DNA of 64,000 nt from Sternotherus odoratus (GCA_032164245.1 JAVMKO010000021.1:12716285-12780284), one strand, 5' to 3'. Positions 1-17,925 are shown, counted from the stretch's first letter. A program made the numbers and translations. Notes: a model not told the origin generated them from the sequence alone.

Positions 1-1200
1 TGTGACCGGCAGCAAGTCTCGGGGACTGTTCCTCCGCACTCTGTCTTGTCTAAGTAGACAAAGCTCACCAGGGCAGAGACTGCCTCTTGCTGCAGGTCTG
101 TACTTGACCCCTCTATATACCACTCTAGCAACATTTACCCTACTTCTCCCCCCAGCCCACTTCCGGTCAGATTTGGGGTCTGGTCTCCATCTCTTGCACT
201 AGGCTTTGGCTATTGGCACTCTTGAACCTCTGCTCTCACTCCACGCTCCCTAGAAAGCCACTTGACCTCCAACTCCTATTTCCAAGGGCTTTCCCTTCAC
301 CCGTCGGACACCGCAGGTCCAGGAGCGCGGCCGCTGCCATGCCAGCAAGTGCACTTCAGGCTTTCACCTTGCGTATAAAATACCCCATCTGACCTGGGAC
401 CCGTTTGCTATCTGCCATCCTACGGCATCAGGCTCTGCTGACCGTCCCTGGACACAGTCGTGAGCAGGCAGAGACTTTGCTCCATGGGGCTTGCAGATTT
501 TTGTGGTGTTACAGTCACAGCATCAGGCTGGCTCTTTACAGAGCCAAGGGGGGAGCCCGTTTTAAACGAACTACCCAACGACCAAGCTCTGTAACCATGC
601 AACAGAATGTAACTAAAATTCAGAGATGCTAGTTGGGCAAGCGCCAGCAGCAGCACCAACGTGCTGTCATCGCCCTCTGCTGGGCGAGGTATTCAACGCG
701 AGTTCCGAGCAGCGAAAGCCCAGAGATCTACCACCGGGTTCTGGACAGGTGCATTTACACTTGGGTGAAATGGCCACAGAGCAGAGGTGAAGCTGTCTTA
801 GCACTTAAAAACAAAGCGCACGCTCAGCCTCTCCCCTACCGGAGTTGCACAGCATCAGCAACCAATCCTGCCCCTGCTGGAATTTCTCGGACAAGTGACG
901 AGCTGAGGGTCTTGCGCACCTGGATTCATTTTGTGCTCACATTCTCCCAATGCCCCTCTCCACACTTGTCAGTTGTCCTGCCTGAGCTGGCTCTTTGGGA
1001 CAGGGACTGTTCCTTGTCTGAGCAGTGCCTGGCACAACAGGGCTCGGCTTTCAGGCGATACTGTCAACACAGAGGCATTGGGCCCAGCTTCTTAGTCAGG
1101 GGCACATTGAGTTTTATACTAAATAGAAACCACCCTCGGGGCTATAGCAGCCAGTGGAATTCACATCTAGGGAAGAATTTTTTCCCCAGAAAAAAGTAAG
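1..1200. other. left edge, nothing recognised
   Basis: Mixed-composition DNA with short unsupported open frames. No exon, RNA gene or clear repeat family was identified on either strand. Confidence 0.4.
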
Positions 1201-1268
1201 CAACGGTCTCCCGGGGACAGGGAAGGAACAGAAACCATTCAAAACTGGATTCTGCTGAGCTATACGGG

Positions 1269-1476
1269 GAATGTCCAGCCTTAGCTACGTGGGGAAATGG
1301 ACCAAAACAGCTATTCCAGACTAGCTGCCCCTGTGGACACTGAAATAATTGGTGGACTTTGTGAAACACTGATTACTCCAGAATACATGGACTTTTATTC
1401 CAGACTAGAGTGCCCACACACTGAGCTACTCTGGAATAGCTCATCTGGTCCATCTCCCCATGTAGACAAAGCCTCA
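1269..1476. mobile_element. inverted-repeat element (miniature DNA transposon-like)
   Basis: Two arms of about 45 bp face each other. The left arm runs from GCCTTAGCTACGTGGGGA through AAATGGACC to AGCTATTCCAGACTA near 1323. The right arm (1424-1476) is its reverse complement with a handful of mismatches. The arms could form a long hairpin. Family not identified. Confidence 0.55.
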
Positions 1477-2828
1477 ATAATTCTAGTTCATGATCGGCTG
1501 GTTCCACTCGAGGATAAGTCATTGGCAAGGTCTGCTCTCTCTGTCTATGAACACAAACTTTACACCTGTAAATCCTCTCCCTGGGCCAATTTAACCTCAC
1601 ACTTTGCCCAATTCAGCTGTGGCCCAGCAGAGCTCTCAGCATCTCTGTAAGATGGAGCTGCAGCAGTTGGTCCACGGGTAAGGTCACAGCTGAGTTTCCA
1701 CGGTAAGGCAGAGTTTGAGGCTGCTACAAAATCCACTCTTAGAAACTAAGCCGTGACAGCTTCAAAATTGGGGCCCAGGTAGATTTTTTTCCACTGTAAA
1801 CTTTGAGTAACCAAATTAATGTTGCGACAGGACTGAGGTGAGCTTCACGGCAAAATAAGCAAAGCCGAGAGCATTTATCCAACACCTTCACCACTTCCCC
1901 CCCGAAGGGTCTGGCTAAAACAGGATCCAGCTCTGAAAACCCTTCTCCTGCCAGAGCTGGGCACAGAGGTGAGAAATTGCTTTGTTCCCCTTTCAACACC
2001 TCAGCAAACTAACCAGGGGCACATTTCCCTTTTCCTGGTCCTTGCAGCTCTCTGCTACCTCCCCGCCTCCCAAGTGAATTCAGCAGGAGGCTGACATGGC
2101 CTCCCTTTGAAAGGCGAAGGGGCTCACTCACTGTTTTTCTAATCTACAGGGGAAACAGACTTGAAAATTGGCATTTGGTAATGTTTGACTTGGACTCAAT
2201 CCCATCGCCATGTGAAAGCAAAGGAGAGCTCCAGTGTTGTAACAAGTGTTATGACTACAATAGAAACAAGCCATCCAAGCTTCCACACTGGGCTTTGCAA
2301 TCTGAAAACAAAGTGCTGTAATGGAGAACAAATCCGGATATTATTCGTTTCAAATGTATAGGTGGGTCAGTTGGTTCTTTGCAGGGAGCAAGCTGGAAGA
2401 GGAAGTCCGCCTCTGTCACTGGGGAGGCAGGTTTGAATCCCAGCCCTGAAGGGTGGGGGAGCGAGTTGGGAGATTTCAGTATAGCCCCCAGCAGCACTAT
2501 GGCACCAAAATGTGGCTCACAAGTGGAATCGCCAGAGAGTAGAAGAGCTGGGGATGCTGCACTGAGAGGCATGAGAATTGAACTGGGAGGGGCACAAGAT
2601 GCTAAAATACTTTACAACCATTTAACTTTTTATTATGAAATTAGTTAAACTATGCTGGCTATACTGACCCAGTATTCAGACATGTGTAACCACATTAGGC
2701 ACAAGACAATTTTAATAATGATTTAAGAGTTTTAAAGGTTAGAGATATACTCTCCACAGTCATATGCAGTGACTGTGCATGGACAGTGATATTGCATCAG
2801 GGTTGCTACCTACTACTAACAACAAATA

Positions 2829-2978
2829 CAGTCGGACCCCGCAATACCGCGACCATCGGGATCCCAAAAATACCTGATTGTGATAAACGTGGGGTCTCGC
2901 CACATCAAGTGCCGCGCGCCGCCGCCATCGGGAGCCCCACGCGCCCTGCACTATAAGCAGATTTGTGGGGTTCCACTG
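2829..2978. mobile_element. Tigger/pogo-like miniature element
   Basis: 150 bp between TA dinucleotides (2827-2828 and 2979-2980). The ends CAGTCGGACCCCGC and GTGGGGTTCCACTG are inverted repeats of the CAGTGGAACCCC type known from pogo/Tigger elements. CpG-rich interior, no coding capacity. Confidence 0.7.
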
Positions 2979-5030
2979 TAGCTTTAAAGCTATCTCCTCC
3001 CATGCCTTGGCAGAACTGTCTGGGAGCTCAGGTCAGGACTTACAGCAAATTCTATTTGGGCCATAAGTGGAGGAGCAGGTCGTAGGCAGAAGGAGCAAAG
3101 CACTGTGCAGAGATAAGCATCAAAAAGGTTGAACCAGGGCCTAAACTTAAGCTGTTTAGTACAGCAAATAGTCATGATGCGTCTACCGCCAGCAAGCCTG
3201 TTAAGAGCCCGAACAGAAAAAGGCAGCGGGGAGGGGAGGAGGAACGAGACATGGGTAGATTCTCTCCTTTCAGTATGGCCAAGGCATTTCCTACTGTAAA
3301 TTTCCAGTACACAGGAGCCACTTGTAAAGTTAGTGACTGTTTTGCAGAGTATGTTTGCCCGGCACTGGCACATGGAATGCATATCGGAGAGGATGAACTT
3401 GCCAGAACGCCAGTTCTTGAATGAGCAAAAACAGAGTGTCTGCCATGCCCTAATTCAACCCAGCAAGGGGTTTGGGATCCATACGCAAAAGCTTCTCCAA
3501 GCTACCATCCTTCTGGGCAAGAAGAATTACACACGCTTCCTTTAAGATAACCAATCATGTCTGCTTCTCAATTGCCACTGTTGAAATTCCTTCCCATCAC
3601 ATACATGCGCGGTGGAACACATTCCTTCTACAGCACTCCTATCACCTTGTCACCCCAAGAAAGCATGCCACACATCTCAGCCCCTCCCCAGACTTTACTG
3701 AAAGGATCAGACCACTGAAAAGTCATCGTTGGGATTTTTTTTAATGTAATGGCTTTTAAAATGCAGCCTTAAAATTGTATACAAGGACCCATAAAGGGAA
3801 ACAAATGAGTGATCCTTACACATCTTTGAAACACCACCACGCTGCAACTGTATACCGAACACACACACAGCCATCAGCTCTGTCAACACAACGCTTTATA
3901 TACAGACTCTTACTGCCCCCTTAAGGGAGAATTGCAAGATACTATTCGGGGCATTCAACTCCTGTAGCTATCGGAATTCACTTGGGTGAGGCAGGAATTC
4001 CAGAAGGGGTGACATTCCAGACAGCTCAATGTTCAAAACGGGAACTGGCATCCCATACACGGATATAAGAAGACAGTCAATGGACCAATACGTAATAAGA
4101 GCATTCACAATCTAGACAGCTCCATCTCAACCCTTCTGCAAACCACTCACTGACTGGGTGAAATGAACTTGGCGACTGTAGTTCACTTCATAACCATACC
4201 TACCTTTGCCCTCAGGAATCAAGTGAAAGAGCAGGATTTGTTCAGTTATAACTGCAATGAACCAAGGTAAATTGTGACTCAGGGGAACTTTTCAGGGTCA
4301 CAGACGCACCCAGCAAAGGATTTTACAGAAGTGGACTAAAGGGTGTTTCAGGCTAGTGAAAGATGACAGATCTGCAGCGTCTATCCCTAGAACAGATACA
4401 GCAGAGGTGGCAGCAGCTCAGGCTTCACTCACATCATCTTTCAGTGTGCGCTCATCATCTTCAACTTGAGACATCCCCCAACTACAGATAAAAGGGGACT
4501 TTCGTCTGCAGTGTCTAGTCCATGACTTCCTGGCTAAGGCAGACATCAAGGTTGTCACAACTCATGTCCCAGAGGGGTTAATTTTGAACATGCCTATTAA
4601 AATTTGCCTCTTACAACTTTGCACTTAAATGCTTTTCATCCTCCAAGCACTTTGCAATGTTCAATTGAATTGTCCATTTGAATAAAGTGTCAAAAGGGGT
4701 GAATTTTCCAGCCTCTTGTTTTATCTTTAACCCAATAACACTACTTCAAATAATTTAGTTATTCTAAACAAATGCAGAGGATATAAATTTACACATCTTA
4801 CCAATTCAAATAATTTAGAAACTATTTTACTCTAACTATGCACAACTACCAAAGCCCCATTTCACACTGTGCAGTATTTCTACATCATAGCAGGAAAGTG
4901 GAATTACATTGACTGAAAAGCATTTAATACTTTGTACTGTTGAGATTTGATAGCTGGATAGTCAAGACATGGGAAATAAAATCCAGGCTGTACAGACTGT
5001 GAAATGCTGAATGCATTTCAGCCACTGTAA

Positions 5031-6427
5031 TTTATTTTTTCCATTAAAAATATTTAGGGCATTATAATGCAATTTACTTGTTCCCCTATGAACCTTATCA
5101 CGTAACAGAGACAGAACACCACCACAGCACAATATACCCAAACAAGACTTCCACAGGATCTGCTCCTAGTCGCATTGTTGTGGGAGAAAAACTGAAATTA
5201 CTTGCCTCCAAAAAGAAGGATCCCAGTAATTGAATCTCCTGAGATGCTGGTTATACTCTTCATCTTTATACCATTCTCCTCTGAAGGAAGGCGCCAAGCC
5301 TCCTGTTAGGATACTACACTCTAAGGCAGCCTTCCCTGACTAGCCTTTAAGATAATGAGGTTTGAATGTTGTGTGTATTGAACTATTAAACTCAGATCAG
5401 TTAGGAGTAGTTTGCTTTAAGTGCAGTATCTCAGTGTATATTTTGGAGAACAGTATTTAATAACAAATGCTTCAGTACCAAAATATTCATAGCAAGCTAA
5501 CCAGGGCTGTTTTTTTCAGCAGAGACTGGAAATGTTCATAGGACTAGTGCAAACGTGAGAGCCTCAGTGTTCTACTATAGCAACTGAAATTCTGTTCTGC
5601 TAAATGAAAGAAGAGCCTGCTGCTGCTGACCCTCAAATACAGTCCCTGACAAACCAGAAGTTTGCTTTGCCACCAAATCCCTCTCACTCAAGAGCACCCT
5701 CACCCCAATGGAAGCAGATCATTTGCACTGAAAAGTCCCCAGGCTTTAGTCTGGATAAAAAGGGCTTGTCTGAACTGCTCTGCCATCCCTTTGTCACTCC
5801 ATGAGCCTATTGCAGAGATTTAACAAAAGAGACCGTGTCCTCAGTAAGAAGAGGCACAGCTGGAAAGAGTGGGACCTACTGTATGTTCCACTGGGCACTC
5901 CCATTATGCACTTCATTCTTTGCTGCTACATACAGGTCTTAGCCAGTCACATGCTTCACCCCCTCCCTCTGCAAGCCTAGCATAGCCCTCACAAGCATCC
6001 AGGGGGAGCAATGCATGTGCCTCAAGAAGAAAACCGCTCCCGTGGTGGGTTCTCTCGGTGCTCGGTCTCCAATTGTGGTGATGAAACTCAGTCCCATACT
6101 TGACCGCCTGGAGATCTTTTAGCGTTTAAGGAGCAAACTTTGCACATGGCCAAATATTCAGCTAAAAACTGAGTGTAGAAAGAGTCTCTGTGGGTCGTAT
6201 GAAAAAGTTATCCACCCTATGAAAATCTTTAGAGTGAACCTGGGGGATGAGTAGAGTAACCCAGAGAGTTGTCCTATATGGAAAATGGGAATGTAACAAC
6301 TTAAACAGTCAGTGAGTCTGTAGGAGTTGGAATTGAAAGGGGGCACTAGATCCCTAGGAATCCATGACAAAAGCTATAGGCCACAGCAGCTGGTCCCTCC
6401 CGTCCCTTGAGGAGATTGCGCTGTGGC
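5031..6427 (-). other. probable TRAPPC3 3' UTR with candidate poly(A) signal
   Basis: Sequence downstream of the TRAPPC3 stop codon is AT-rich, has no coding exon and shows no recognisable repeat. Reading the minus strand, an ATTAAA lies near 5455 and an AATAAA at 5036-5031. Either could end the transcript, giving a 3' UTR of 1.0-1.4 kb. The extent is inferred from these hexamers only. The AT-rich unique sequence continues to about 3.75 kb, so a longer UTR is possible. Confidence 0.4.
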
Positions 6428-12057
<5,630 letters not shown>

Positions 12058-12224
12058 CCTGCCCGGCCCAGTGTGCGTCGGCTCGGCCCAGCCCCTCCGA
12101 CCCGCTCCGCCGCCTGCCTCCCGCAGGGCCCAGGGGGCCGGGCCTGGCGCGGGGCCTGACGGGAACTGGAGTCCCCCCGACCCCCGCGCCTCCTTCACCC
12201 GGGCGCGGGCGCCCCGCCCGGAGA

Positions 12225-12444
12225 ACTACCGCCCCCACAATGCACCGCGCGCCGCCCTCGGGGCATGCTGGGAACGAGAGGTGAAGAGGAGGGCGACGTC
12301 CCGCTCCCAGAATGCCCTGGGCGAGCAGGGCTTGACTCAACTACGGTTCCCAGCATGCCCTGGGCGGGCTCAGGGTAGAAAGACTACAATCCCCAGCATG
12401 CCCTGGGCGGGCTCAAGGTAGAAGGACTACAATCCCCAGCATGC
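12225..12444 (+). promoter_or_regulatory. array of ZNF143/SBS-type promoter motifs
   Basis: The known ZNF143 (SBS) consensus is ACTACAATTCCCAGCATGC. Three strong plus-orientation matches start at 12340, 12383 and 12426, exactly 43 bp apart: ACTACGGTTCCCAGCATGC once and ACTACAATCCCCAGCATGC twice. The spacer CCTGGGCGGGCTCA is repeated with them. A degenerate fourth match begins at 12225, a minus-orientation match (GCATGCTGGGAAC) lies at 12263-12275, and a half-site TCCCAGAATGC is at 12305-12315. They sit 170-390 bp upstream of the TRAPPC3 start codon, where ZNF143 commonly drives housekeeping CpG-island promoters. Confidence 0.75.
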
Positions 12445-12892
12445 CCAGCGAGGGCGAGTCTGGCCTCCAGGTGGCACTTGGGGAGCAGGTTGCTGGTGGG
12501 GCAGCTGCATCCCCTGCCAGGTGGCGCCTGGGGGGTCCTGGAGTGTGGGCAGCAGCACCAGCTTGGTGCCGTGGGCAGCACCAGGGACTGGGCCTGCCCA
12601 TCTCGCCAGGCTGGGGTCAGTGCCCCCCGCCAGGTGGGGCTGAACCATCTCCCTGCACGGGACAGAGTGGGGCCTGCTGTGGAGGGAGGGCACAGGAGCG
12701 TCCGGCTCTCGGCTGGGGTTGCAGGCCAGCCCGGGAGCTCCCCGGGAGGAGGGTGCGGGTCGCATCTGTCTGGCCGAGGGGGGCCCTGTTGTTCCATGTG
12801 AAACTCTGCAGTGGGGCGGGGGGGGCGTGACCACCCTGAACGACGGGCCATTTGCTGCTAACTTAACATACACTCTTACAACTGGCTAGAGG

Positions 12893-13012
12893 TAGGGTGA
12901 CCAGAGAGCAAGCGTGAAAAAGCGGGACTTTGGGGGGTAATAGGAACCTATATAAGAAAAAGATCCAAAAATTGCGACTGTCCCTGTAAAATCAGGACAT
13001 CTGATCACCCTA
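12893..13012. mobile_element. hAT-type miniature element, palindromic, 8-bp target duplication
   Basis: 120 bp element with terminal inverted repeats TAGGGTGACCAG and CTGATCACCCTA, flanked by perfect GCTAGAGG duplications (12885-12892 and 13013-13020). The inner part contains the GACTGTCCCTGTAAAATCAG block that recurs in the copy near 62.2 kb. Confidence 0.88.
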
Positions 13013-13137
13013 GCTAGAGGCAATTCACAAGAAGTGGGTAGTTTGTTTCCACTTAAATCTGAATTAACATGGATTGGAGTCCTCAAAGAGCAGTGATTGT
13101 TTTATGTTTCTTAGAGAACAACATATAAAGTATAAAG

Positions 13138-13228
13138 AAAGCGAGGAATACTTGTAGCACCTTAGAGACTAATTAGTTTATTGCAGCATAAGCTTTCGTG
13201 AGTTATAGCTCACTTCGTCGGATGTAAT
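13138..13228 (-). repeat. interspersed repeat fragment (SINE/LINE 3'-type)
   Basis: On the minus strand: GATGAAGTGAGC-like start (CCGACGAAGTGAGCTATAAC), then TCACGAAAGCTTATGC and TAGTCTCTAAGGTGC. This is a widely dispersed amniote repeat tail. Only the terminal 90 bp are present; the parent family was not determined. Confidence 0.5.
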
Positions 13229-13959
13229 TGTTTCCTTGAGACATGATAGGTCAGTGCAAGTGAGAGAATAAACCTACCTGAAGAGTCCCCGTGGTAGAAT
13301 AGAGTGGGGAAGCATAGGGACCAAGACGGAGGGGGTGGGGGTGGGGACAGTAATTGGAGGAGAGCAGCTATAAAGTATAAGATCAGAGAACTGGGAGCAG
13401 TAAAGAAACACATCCAGGGAGAGCTTTGAAAGCCAGGAGGCCCATTTGGAAGTGGGTTTGGAAACTGACAAGAAATAGAAACTTTTCATTTTTGTAGCTG
13501 AGTATGTCCTTGTATGGTAGGAAAGTCAGCTCAGGAAAGCTACAGGGAGAGAAGTGAAAGTGACTTCACTGATTCACTTCACCCCAGACCTGCTTCCGGC
13601 TGCTCCCCACACCTCTCTTCTAATGTCCTTCATTCCTGACCTGCAGCAGCCCTCCTACAATTCCAGTCCTAGTGCCTTACACAACTCTGCCAATGCATGC
13701 ACCTTATTCCCGGCCTGAAACTCCAATTACTGTTCCAGTTCTGGCTCTCCTTGAGCAGAGCCTACATGCATCAGGCCAAGTTCCCTGTGGGATTTCCGGT
13801 GTGAACCTTTGACAATAGGCTAGGAATCCACAAACATTTGAACTTGCAACCCGAGCTTTGAATTGGAGTGTGATTTCTCAGAAACAAAAGGCTGGTTTAG
13901 TCATCTATTTCCTGAAATTGCTTCCTAGCCACTGAGTTCAGAAAATAACCCCATCACAT

Positions 13960-14761
13960 TGTTAGGTAAAAATAGCAGGTCCTACTCACCGTTCCACACC
14001 CGAGCAGTGCGGAGTTGGACTGGGGCTCACAAACTGTCAGAGACCAAACAATACAGACACCCAATACGTTGATCAAGGGGCTCACACCCGCCTCAGCTCA
14101 GTAGCTGGAGAGGCATGTGGCGGCTTTATTTGTGATATACAGCAGTATTTATACAAAGGAGTAAACAAAGTACTTAACTGGTCATGATGTGCACGTGTGA
14201 TCAACCAAGTCTTGCCTGGTTGTATCCAGTTAAAACCAGTGTTACAACTGTTTGAGAAATGCTAATAAGAGAGACAATAGATACATGGCTGCCGGGGCTG
14301 GAAAAGGGTCAGAGACTGCTGTTCAGATCAGAGCCATACCATAGCTAAAGAACCAGAGGTCATTGTCTGCAGGACAGCCTGAAGCAAAGCAGTCAGCTGC
14401 ATCCAAGGACGCCTATCACTAAGTATTTGATGGGTGATATATGCCATGTGTGTTAATTGGCCAACACTTGGTGCCCACATTCTCCATACTGCACATGTTA
14501 ACAGAACATAACTGGCTCTTAGAGATAAGGACCCATAGTGCCTTTGTTAATACTGCACAATGGTGACAGTATCTAAGGGCCTTCCGTTTAAGAGATAACA
14601 CAGTGTGCGTTATCTCATGGAGAAATGGTTCTTCAGCTAATGCCAGAGCTCTGGGGCACGTCTTGTTCTTTGCAGACTGTGTGATTTAGTGGAGTGTTTC
14701 ATGCCCAGAACTCTAATTCTGCAAAACAAAAGTTTAACCAAAATTAATCTGACCAGAAACA
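13960..14761 (-). mobile_element. probable LTR (third family)
   Basis: Minus-strand reading gives a TATA-like TTGTATAAATACTGC (near 14,150), then AATAAAGCCGCC (near 14,125), then a U5-like run ending toward TACCTAACA. This is the usual LTR promoter/poly(A) layout. Candidate ends are TGTTAGG at 13960 and GAAACA at 14761, but no matching target duplication was found, so the limits are provisional. Confidence 0.5.
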
Positions 14762-15449
14762 TTGCTGTCAGTATGGAAAACGATACCACCGCCGTCCCGT
14801 TTTCTTTGGTGTAGTCGGTTGGAACAATAATCTGGCCAGATCAGTTTTCTCTTAGCCAAGCTTGAAGTCTAAAATGCCGGCTTCTACCTCTCTATCTACT
14901 AGAGCCCTGTTGTCTGAATCACTTCTACCTTCTGACCAAAGCCTGACATGTTCTTAGTGCATCATACTGGCAATGCACATACATACATACATGTGCCTTG
15001 CTGGTCCATTAGAGGAGGGCAAGCTACTACTGCTGCCTGCAGATACTTACTGGTTTAGCTCAAGCGGTAGATCAGGCCAGCACAAAATGCAGCCCGGGGG
15101 CCACATGCTGCCCACCCGGGTCCACTGTGCGGCCTGCGGGGGGTGAGTAGGGGTGGGGCAAGCCAAGCAGTGAGGTGGGGGGAAAGCGGAGCCGGACGGG
15201 CAGGAGCAGCGAGCCAGCAGCGGTGGAAAGGTGAGCTGGTCGTGGGGGGAGGGGGACTGAGGAGCTGAGTGGGGGGGGTGGGCGGGTTAGGGCAAGGCTG
15301 CGTCACGCTCCTGCAGGGCAGTGTGTTTGGCTCTATGCTGAGCCATCCATGCTCCACCACCCCCACCCCACCCCGGAGTAACGCCACCGCGCGGTAGCGC
15401 TCGGGGGCTGCGTTGCACTCCCCCTCCCCTGGAATAGTCCCGTCGTGTG

Positions 15450-15790
15450 GCAGTGGTAGGTTGAACGGGACGTGGGAGTCCCGGAGGTCTGTCGGGGTGT
15501 GGTGGGTGAATAGGGGTTGGGGCAGTCAGGGGACAGGGAGCGGGCGGGTGGGTTGGAGGGGTCAGGGGTTCTGGGAGGGGCTATCAGGGGGCAGGGGTGT
15601 GGATTAGGGTTGGGGCAGTCAGGGGACAAGTAGGGAGTAGGGCCCAAGGGAGCAGTTAGGGTGGGGGGTGTCTCAGGAAGGGGCAGTCAGGGGACAAGGA
15701 GCAGGGAGGCTTAGATGCGGGGTGGGATCCTGGGGGGCAGTCAGGGGATAAGGAGCGGGGAGGTTTGGGGGGGGGAGTGGGAGGGAGTGG
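15450..15790. repeat. degenerate G-rich tandem repeat
   Basis: The motif GGGGCAGTCAGGGGACAAGG recurs at least four times (near 15,515, 15,610, 15,682 and 15,737) with variable G-rich spacers. The flanking 15,055-15,450 is also GC-rich and probably repeat-derived. Open frames here are compositional. Confidence 0.6.
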
Positions 15791-16397
15791 ATAGGGGTGG
15801 GGCGAGGGCAGGGCTTTTCGGCCTGCAGCGGGTTTTTTTTTGCTGTAATATGTCCCTTGCCGCTTTCCACATTGTGCAGGCCTGGTGTAGATACTTTGTG
15901 CTGCATTGCAGAAGGAGCCAGGTTCATTCTGTGCTGAGGACCCATGTGGAGGGGGGGGGGGGGGCGCATTATTACATTACAAAGTAACATCAAGATATTA
16001 AATTGGGAGGTTTTTTCTTCAGAACTATATCAAAAAAGACATTAACCAATAGCCTGAAGTTAGGTCAACAATGAAAGCAGATGAAGTGGGAGAGGCTCAG
16101 GTCATTTTCCGTCTTGGCTTCTCTCTCCCCTTCTGCCCAATCTACTTCACTGAGGCTTTTGGAAAGCTTGTTATCCTGCCGATCCACACCACTTCCAGCA
16201 GGAACATGGGGCATGGAGCATTAACAGGTGCTATGTGCAGACGACCAGACCCACTACAGTGCCACAAAGAGTCAGGCTCTAGCTCTTCCAGACGTACCTT
16301 TTTCAAGCCAGAGCTCTGTGGTGCGGTAGGATCTGAGCCAGGTTCCGGTCCCCTTGCTTATCTGGGATAGCACTGACTTCAGGGAGCCTATGTGTGG

Positions 16398-16592
16398 AGC
16401 TTGTCTACGCTTGAAACGCACCGCGCTTCAGCACAGACACTACCTACGCTGCCGGGAGGGGTTCTCCCATCGGCACAGGTAATCCACCACCCCGAGTGAC
16501 AGTAGCTAGGCTGATGAAAGAATTAACCATGTCATTCAAGAATGGGGATTTTTCACATAGCCGGGTCAACCCAGTGCAGACCAGGCCTACGG
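16398..16592. mobile_element. probable miniature DNA element
   Basis: Bounded by GCTTGTCTACGC and GTGCAGACCAGGC, ends of the kind seen in non-autonomous elements, with an internal CGAGTGACAGTAGCTAGG block. The arms only partly pair and no target duplication was confirmed. Confidence 0.4.
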
Positions 16593-16989
16593 GACCATTC
16601 AGTGTGAGTGAAGGGATCATAACCTGGCCCTCTCGTTGCAGCTAGTCAAGACTTTTATTGTAATAGCTCAGATTCTTGTTTGTCAAAGCACCTAGACTAG
16701 GAAAGAGCCCACGCCCCACAGCCCTTGTTTTAACACTTAAAGAAAAACAACTGTCTGGCCCCTGCTGAGGAAGCGTGGACAGGTGCCCAGCTGTTAGTTC
16801 TGACACCGCTGGAATAACAGGAAGTTCTGTTGTAACAATGATACCTAAGGCCCTGGGAGAGTAAAATGCTTTCAGTGCAGCTGGGGAGGAGGCGGGGGGG
16901 GGGGGGGGGAGGTCCCGAGAGAAGTCAGTTACTGGTTTTATACCTACAGAAAGAGGGAGAAAGGGACAGCGGATACTTGACTGCAGCAT

Positions 16990-17125
16990 ACACACAATGA
17001 CCTATAGGGCACACACAATGGTCTATAGGACACACACAATGATCTATAGGGCACACACAATGATCTATAGGGCACACACAATGATCTATAGGGCACACAC
17101 AATGGTCTATAGGACACACACACCT
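16990..17125. repeat. 21-bp tandem repeat, about six copies
   Basis: Units of the form ACACACAATGATCTATAGGGC repeat with an exact 21-bp period (ATG at 16997, 17018, 17039, 17060, 17081 and 17102). Variants are only GG for GA and AC for GC. Because 21 is a multiple of 3, spurious repetitive reading frames run through it. Confidence 0.9.
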
Positions 17126-17689
17126 CTCGTGGGTTTCTCATGAGGTCACGATAACCACACGGACAAAGCTTTCCTGGTGCCCATTGTCACGAGAGCCCTG
17201 AGAGGTGTGTGCCGTAGAAGTCTATTCATGGTTTTCCTGTGCTGCTTTGTACCGAGATCGCCTGGGCTCCTAAGTCCCATGCTCGACTGTGTCCCCCCCC
17301 GAAAAATGTGCTTAGTAACACACCCTTGCCTACCACACAGGCACTGGGAGGCGTTGCTGATTAATTTAATGAAGTATTTTGGGATCTTTGTCTGAAAGGC
17401 GCTGGCAGCAAGCGAGGAACAGGTGTGCTCATTTATCTCCCCGTGACAGCTCCTCACGCTCAGGACTAGGCTGATGTTTCAGAGCCTTGGACCTCCTGCC
17501 CCCGACACAGCAGCTCTTCTTCGTGGCTCTGGAAGATCTCACCAGAGCTCAAAGCATCAGCACCAAAGAGACAGGGTGTTAATGGAAGGGCCATTTCCCA
17601 GGCTGGTTGGACAGGCTTGTGAAGCAGCTACGGTCTCAGGGACAAACCTGGACGCAGCTATGGGAGGTTCGAAGGGAAAAAAATAAAAA

Positions 17690-17925
17690 AATAAATAAAT
17701 GGAGATATACCAATCTCCTAGAACTGGAAAGACCTTGAAGGTCATCGAGTCCAGTCCCCTGCCTACACTAGCAGGATCTGCCTGCCTACACTAGCAGGAT
17801 TGAGTACTGTCCCCTGACAGATTTTTTTTGCCCCAGATCCCTAAATGGCCCCCTCAAGGATTGAACTCACAACCCTGGGTTTAGCAGGCCAATGCTCAAA
17901 CCACTGAGCTATCCCCCTACCCCCC
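17690..17925 (-). mobile_element. tRNA-derived SINE with CR1-like tail (tortoise Pol III SINE type)
   Basis: On the minus strand the element opens with a tRNA-like head: A box TAGCTCAGTGGTTTGAGC and B box GGGTTGTGAGTTCAATCC. It ends in a segment (plus-strand text AAGGTCATCGAGTCCAGTCC) that resembles the CR1 LINE 3' region. This tRNA-plus-CR1 structure is the one described for the tortoise Pol III SINE and is the best taxonomic clue here. It contains a private direct duplication of GCCTACACTAGCAGGAT. Confidence 0.8.

Noticed and set aside
2379..2648. Short plus-strand frame with a B-box-like GGTTTGAATCC
   Set aside because: No A box at the right distance and no SINE structure; treated as chance.
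17850..17925. Possible tRNA gene on the minus strand
   Set aside because: A and B boxes are present, but they belong to a SINE head continuing into a CR1-like tail; no proper acceptor stem closes.
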